Positions 7,515 to 10,026 of a stretch of DNA of 10,026 bases are shown piece by piece (the stretch's first letter is position 1; each line of letters opens with the position of its first letter). The notes below the pieces were generated by a model. It had not been told where the DNA came from. It did not search any database and saw only the letters and a program-made list of their open reading frames with translations. The DNA lies in assembly GCA_017414725.1 (NCBI GenBank), contig JAFQKZ010000019.1, positions 1 through 10,026 on the forward strand. The letters are read 5' to 3'. Source of the stretch: Clostridia bacterium. GTDB taxonomy: Bacteria; Bacillota; Clostridia; Oscillospirales; Acutalibacteraceae. Position numbers and translations under genes: made by a program.

Positions 7515-7937
7515 GGGGGCGTAATGGGTTCGACGGGGAATATGAAGTTAAGTAAGCGAGTAGCGCTGTGACCGCTCAAAACTCACATTTTAATTAAATG
7601 GAAAAGCTTTATATGGCGATAAGCCAAATAAAAACAACAAAAAAGGTGGCAACGTAGTTTACGCTGATTTCAGCAAAAAAGCTACAAAAAAAGCTGCTTA
7701 GTCTTATATAGAAGACGACGTTTCCTTTCAAAGTACCACAATTGACTGGAAGCGACTAAACAGTGGTGAACGTGAATTAAAGAATTTCTCGACTTTGATC
7801 ATGAAATAGAGAATATCTGTATTTTAAATTTGTTTGTGTGTTTCTAGTACAGAGAAAATTTAAACACGAACTACACTCGTAGAAAGCTTAATAGGATTAT
7901 TTTTCGGACAGGGGTTCAATTCCCCTCGCCTCCACCA
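7515..7937 (+). ncRNA. ssrA: Transfer-messenger RNA (tmRNA)
   Basis: The 5' end GGGGGCG (7515-7521) pairs with CGCCTCC (7927-7933), followed by encoded ACCA. The pairing includes G3-U, the alanine identity wobble. GGGTTCGACGGGG (7526-7538) is the hallmark D-arm region of tmRNA. The T-arm is AGGGG/CCCCT (7910-7914/7922-7926) around TTCAATT. Pseudoknot PK1 is visible as AGCG/CGCT (7562-7565/7573-7576) with the loop TGTGA (7567-7571) pairing to TCACA (7583-7587). The tag reading frame follows, then a long structured region expected to hold PK2-PK4. At 423 nt it is longer than the usual 350-400, and the excess lies in the tag frame. It is probably processed from the smpB-ssrA transcript, since only 1 nt separates the genes. 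The mobile element to the right begins at or next to its 3' end. Confidence 0.96.
7600..7701 (+). other. tmRNA proteolysis-tag reading frame (33 codons plus TAG)
   Basis: The resume codon is placed at GGA (7600) because it lies 12 nt after PK1, as in other tmRNAs, and is preceded by TAAAT, close to the TAACT-GGC arrangement I recall for Bacillus subtilis. The frame then runs to TAG at 7699-7701. The peptide (after the alanine from tmRNA itself) begins GKALYGDKPNKNNKKGG and ends YADFSKKATKKAA. It has nine Lys and two Asp, so it is strongly basic, and it lacks the usual ALAA end. A later resume codon (for example GCT at 7663, giving 12 codons) is possible but lacks the A at -4. Confidence 0.65.
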
Positions 7938-9384
7938 TGTGACCCTTATACGAACACATAGTATCGTGTAAGGGTATTTCTATTTTAGAGTCTTTGGCAT
8001 TACAAAAAATGCAGAGTTTATCTTGAATGAGATGGACTTTATTTATGAATGCATCAATAAGAGCTTGACGGAATTTTATGTCAGAAGCATCGCCATTCAA
8101 GAATTTTTGAAAGAAAAATTTAACTTGGTCTATTTCAAGCTTTGGTTTCAAAATTTTTTCTCTTGCAATTTGGACTTCTAGATTTTGTTTTTCTAGTTGT
8201 CTTTTTTCAATTTGAGCAGAAATAATGTCAATTGCTTTTCCGGATTCAAGAGCTTTGATTAAATTATTTGTAGCTGTTTCATTTTCTTTGATTTTCTTTT
8301 TTAGTCTTTTTAAGGTATCGGTGTTGCTTTCTTTTTCAGAAAGAGTACAGACGTTTTTTGAAATTTCATCAATTTTTTCGGGAGTTAGAATTTTCATAAC
8401 CGTATTAATAACTAAATCTTCTATGTAAGATTTTTTTATAGGTTTTAAAGAACATTTTTTCTTTCTGTTGCTACTACATTGATAATACTGATGTATAGTT
8501 TTATTTCTTGAAGTGCCACTAACACCAATAATGCTGGAATTACAATGGCCGCAAAATATCTTGTTAGAAAGTAAATACATTTCTTCTTTAGCTTTTGCTC
8601 TGGCAGGAGCTTTTTTGTTTTTTTGAAGTCTAATTACGGCTTGTTTAAAGGTTTCATCGTCAATTATTCTGGGGATATTTCCGGACATTTCTACACCTTT
8701 ATATGTGTAAATGCCAATGTATTTTTTATTGGTGAGTATTCGGCGGATGGAATTTTTGTTAAACTCATTTCCGAGAGCGGTTTTAGCCCCAATTTGATTT
8801 AGATATCGTATAACGTCAGCCATAGTTTTGCCTGAAATATACATATCAAAAATCTTTTTAACAACGGGTGCAGTGTTTTCGTCAATAACGTAATGTTTAT
8901 CTTCAATTTTATAGCCTAAAATTTTCATACCGCCAATTGCTAAACCTTTTTCAGCGTTAATGTTTAGACCTCGTTTTATTTTTTGAGAAAGCTCCACGCT
9001 GTAATATTCAGCCATGCCTTCAAGAACAGCTTCCATAAGAATACCGCTTGCATCATCGGAAATATTTTCCTTTGCCGAAAGTACACGGACACCATATTTT
9101 TTAAGTTTTGCTTTGTATATTGCTGAATCATAACGATTTCTTGCAAAACGGTCAAGTTGATAAACCAAAACACCCTCAAATTGACGTTTGGCGCTATCAG
9201 AAATCATGCGTTGAAATTCAAAACGATTCTCAGCTTCCTTTCCTGAAATTGCTCTGTCAATGTATTCAGAAATAATGTTATATCCTTTTTGTTTTGCGTA
9301 TTCATAACAAACTTTGAGCTAACCTTCAATTGATTGTTCATTTTGAGAGTGAGAAATAAATCTAGCGCAAATTACAACATTCAT
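7897..9384 (-). pseudogene. Large serine recombinase, inactivated by an amber codon and loss of the catalytic serine
   Basis: Site-specific recombinase of an integrative element. The frame starts at ATG 9384 (overlapping the XRE stop as TAATG) and reads MNVVICARFISHSQNEQSIEG, then TAG (9321-9319), then LKVCYEYAKQKGYNII and onward without another stop to TAA at 7897. The interrupted segment fits the family pattern ARYSS...SIEGQL, so TAG replaces Gln22. The catalytic Ser of the R-x-S motif is Ile10 (ATT; AGT would be one base away). The rest looks intact: YQLDRFARN (75-83), a recombinase domain to about 250, a zinc ribbon with Cys at about 278, 281, 303 and 311, and a coiled coil near 330-410. 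An open frame from ATG 9207 (436 residues) could still be translated but lacks the first 59 residues. The last 13 codons (MVEARGIEPLSEK) are antisense to the 3' end of ssrA. Confidence 0.88.
7942..7975. repeat. Inverted repeat / hairpin just after ssrA, candidate ssrA terminator
   Basis: ACCCTTATACGA (7942-7953) and TCGTGTAAGGGT (7964-7975) pair over 12 positions with one G-U wobble, around a 10-nt loop. The plus strand continues ATTTCTATTTTAG, a weak U-rich run, so it could end the smpB-ssrA transcript. It lies within the last codons of the recombinase on the other strand and close to the presumed element junction, so a role in recombination is also possible. Confidence 0.5.
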
Positions 9385-9761
9385 TAATTATTTTTCTCCT
9401 TTTCTTCGGACAAGATTTGAAACAAAGTGTTTTTCAGACGTTCATTCATAGATGATTTGGGGTCAAAACACATATTAATAAATTCTTTAAGATTTTCATT
9501 TTGTTTTGAAATCTCTTTGATATTTTCAGGTTTATAATCAAAGGTTTTGCCCTGCGGATTATCGGTTCTTCCGAAAATGTAATCCAGTGAAACATCAAAG
9601 TAATCTGCGTACCACAAAAGTGATTCGGTTGAAGGGTCCGCAAGATCGTTTTCATAGCGGTAAACACTTGTTTGTGTTATACCGATTTTTTCGGCTATTT
9701 TTCTTTGTGATAAACCTAATTGTTCACGGAAATTTCTAAGTCTTTCAGCAATGATTTTCAT
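9384..9761 (-). CDS. XRE-family (Cro/CI-like) transcriptional repressor of the element
   Basis: A 125-residue protein with an HTH_3 domain over about residues 6-64: RLRNFREQLGLSQRKIAEKI, then GITQTSVYRYENDLADPS as the recognition region, then LLWYADYFDVSLDYIFGRTD. The C-terminal half (about 70-125) is charged and has no recognised domain; it probably mediates dimerisation. Such regulators hold integrative elements and prophages quiet and often sit next to the integrase. ATG at 9761 follows AAGAGGTG by about 7 nt. Its stop overlaps the recombinase ATG by one base, so the two form one operon. It is driven by a perfect consensus promoter whose spacer carries the palindrome CTTATAAG, a plausible autoregulatory site (inference). 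Confidence 0.92.
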   Translation of the reverse strand: MKIIAERLRNFREQLGLSQRKIAEKIGITQTSVYRYENDLADPSTESLLWYADYFDVSLDYIFGRTDNPQGKTFDYKPENIKEISKQNENLKEFINMCFDPKSSMNERLKNTLFQILSEEKEKNN

Positions 9762-9791
9762 AATATAGCACCTCTTAAGTCTTTTTTAAAA

Positions 9792-9820
9792 ATTATAATA
9801 CTTATAAGCATCTATGTCAA
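9792..9820 (-). promoter_or_regulatory. Consensus sigma-A promoter of the repressor-recombinase operon
   Basis: The minus strand has TTGACA (9820-9815), a 17-base spacer and TATAAT (9797-9792), a perfect match. The spacer contains the 8-bp palindrome CTTATAAG (9801-9808), which could be a repressor operator. The expected transcript starts about 24 nt upstream of the repressor ATG. Confidence 0.8.
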
Positions 9821-9839
9821 CACCTTTTTAGTGTCTGTA

Positions 9840-9855
9840 TTGATGCTTTTATCAA
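9840..9855. promoter_or_regulatory. Dyad TTGAT-N6-ATCAA, candidate operator
   Basis: TTGAT (9840-9844) and ATCAA (9851-9855) are exact inverted arms around GCTTTT, between the repressor promoter and the first rightward gene. Position and symmetry suit an XRE operator; no binding evidence is available. Confidence 0.35.
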
Positions 9856-9869
9856 AAGGAGTTTTTTAA

Positions 9870-10026
9870 GTGTTTATTACAAAGCTACTGTTATCCATTT
9901 CGATAACAGCTTTATTTATCAATCAAATAGTGATTATCTTGGAAAAAGAAAAACAGGCAAAAGAAATCCGTATAATTATGAAAATTATGAACGGAGAACC
10001 ATTAACAAGAAAGGAGAAAAAACATG
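9870..10026 (+). CDS. Small single-pass membrane protein of unknown function, continues past window
   Basis: GTG at 9870 follows AAAAGGAG (9854-9861) by 8 nt, and the frame stays open for 52 codons to the window edge. The predicted protein has a hydrophobic helix at about residues 5-24 (KLLLSISITALFINQIVIIL), then a strongly charged tail with many Lys and Glu. I recognise no family. It lies divergently from the repressor, where early genes of an integrative element are expected. An ATG with its own strong SD begins near the window end in another frame, so this gene must stop soon after the edge. It is short and contains a hairpin-forming sequence, so a non-coding leader is the main alternative. 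Confidence 0.5.
   Translation, partial: MFITKLLLSISITALFINQIVIILEKEKQAKEIRIIMKIMNGEPLTRKEKKH
9881..9913 (+). repeat. Hairpin with bulged stem inside the rightward leader/small ORF
   Basis: CTGTTATC (9888-9895) and GATAACAG (9902-9909) are exact inverted arms around CATTTC. Beyond them, AAAGC (9881-9885) can pair with GCTTT (9909-9913) if three bases bulge out and the outermost inner pair is given up. ATTTATC follows. It could be an attenuator, an operator, or a coincidence within coding sequence. Confidence 0.4.
10008..10026 (+). promoter_or_regulatory. SD and ATG of the next rightward gene (cut by window edge)
   Basis: AGAAAGGAG (10008-10016) is a nine-base match to the anti-SD and lies 7 nt before ATG at 10024-10026. 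Only the start codon is inside the window, so no product can be named. The gene begins in a different frame from the small ORF at 9870 and overlaps its end. Confidence 0.7.

Noticed and set aside
7897..7937. Recombinase tail VEARGIEPLSEK as a functional conserved domain
   Set aside because: This peptide arises whenever the 3' end of a tRNA-like gene is translated antisense; here it is exactly the complement of the ssrA T-arm and acceptor stem.
9319..9321. Genome-wide or phage-type recoding of TAG as Gln, explaining the amber codon
   Set aside because: The ssrA tag frame itself ends in TAG with a proper AA tail just before it, and the recombinase also lost its catalytic Ser, so inactivation is the simpler reading.
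1..10026. CRISPR array, insertion sequence or further tRNA genes
   Set aside because: No regularly spaced repeats, terminal inverted repeats with transposase, or additional tRNA-like sequences were seen on reading either strand.

Overview
The window is AT-rich, strong Shine-Dalgarno (SD) DNA with consensus sigma-A promoters. Together with clostridial-type SmpB, TarI/TarJ and recombinase sequences, this points to a low-GC Firmicute, most likely a gut-type member of the Clostridia. I cannot name the genus.

Layout. Positions 1-6852 (minus strand) are the promoter-proximal part of a surface-polysaccharide operon. In transcription order it encodes a glycosyltransferase-LicD fusion, TarI, TarJ, a second family 2 glycosyltransferase (GT2), a Wzy-type polymerase and the start of a Wzz/YveK-type chain-length protein that runs off the left edge. 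The genes overlap or lie within about 13 nt of each other, and a TTGACA-17-TAAAAT promoter lies just upstream of the first one. Positions 6853-7045 are a divergent promoter region. Positions 7046-7937 (plus strand) are the trans-translation pair smpB-ssrA, 1 nt apart. From 7938 rightward lies an integrated mobile element abutting the 3' end of ssrA: a dead large serine recombinase and an XRE repressor (minus strand), then a divergent regulatory region and the first rightward genes, cut by the window edge.

How the genes work together. TarJ reduces ribulose-5-P to ribitol-5-P and TarI activates it to CDP-ribitol. No TarK/TarL-type polymerase is visible. The only candidate user of CDP-ribitol in the window is the LicD domain fused to a glycosyltransferase, the same protein superfamily as the human ribitol-phosphate transferases fukutin and FKRP. 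Wzy and Wzz would polymerise the decorated repeat unit and set its length.

Oddities. (i) The recombinase has an in-frame amber codon at position 22 and an Ile where the catalytic Ser should be. (ii) ssrA encodes an unusually long, lysine-rich tag ending KKAA rather than ALAA. (iii) smpB and the Wzy gene have well-placed SD sequences but no ATG/GTG/TTG at the expected distance, so CTG and ATT starts are inferred. (iv) The two divergent promoters share a 12-bp inverted repeat that includes both -35 boxes.
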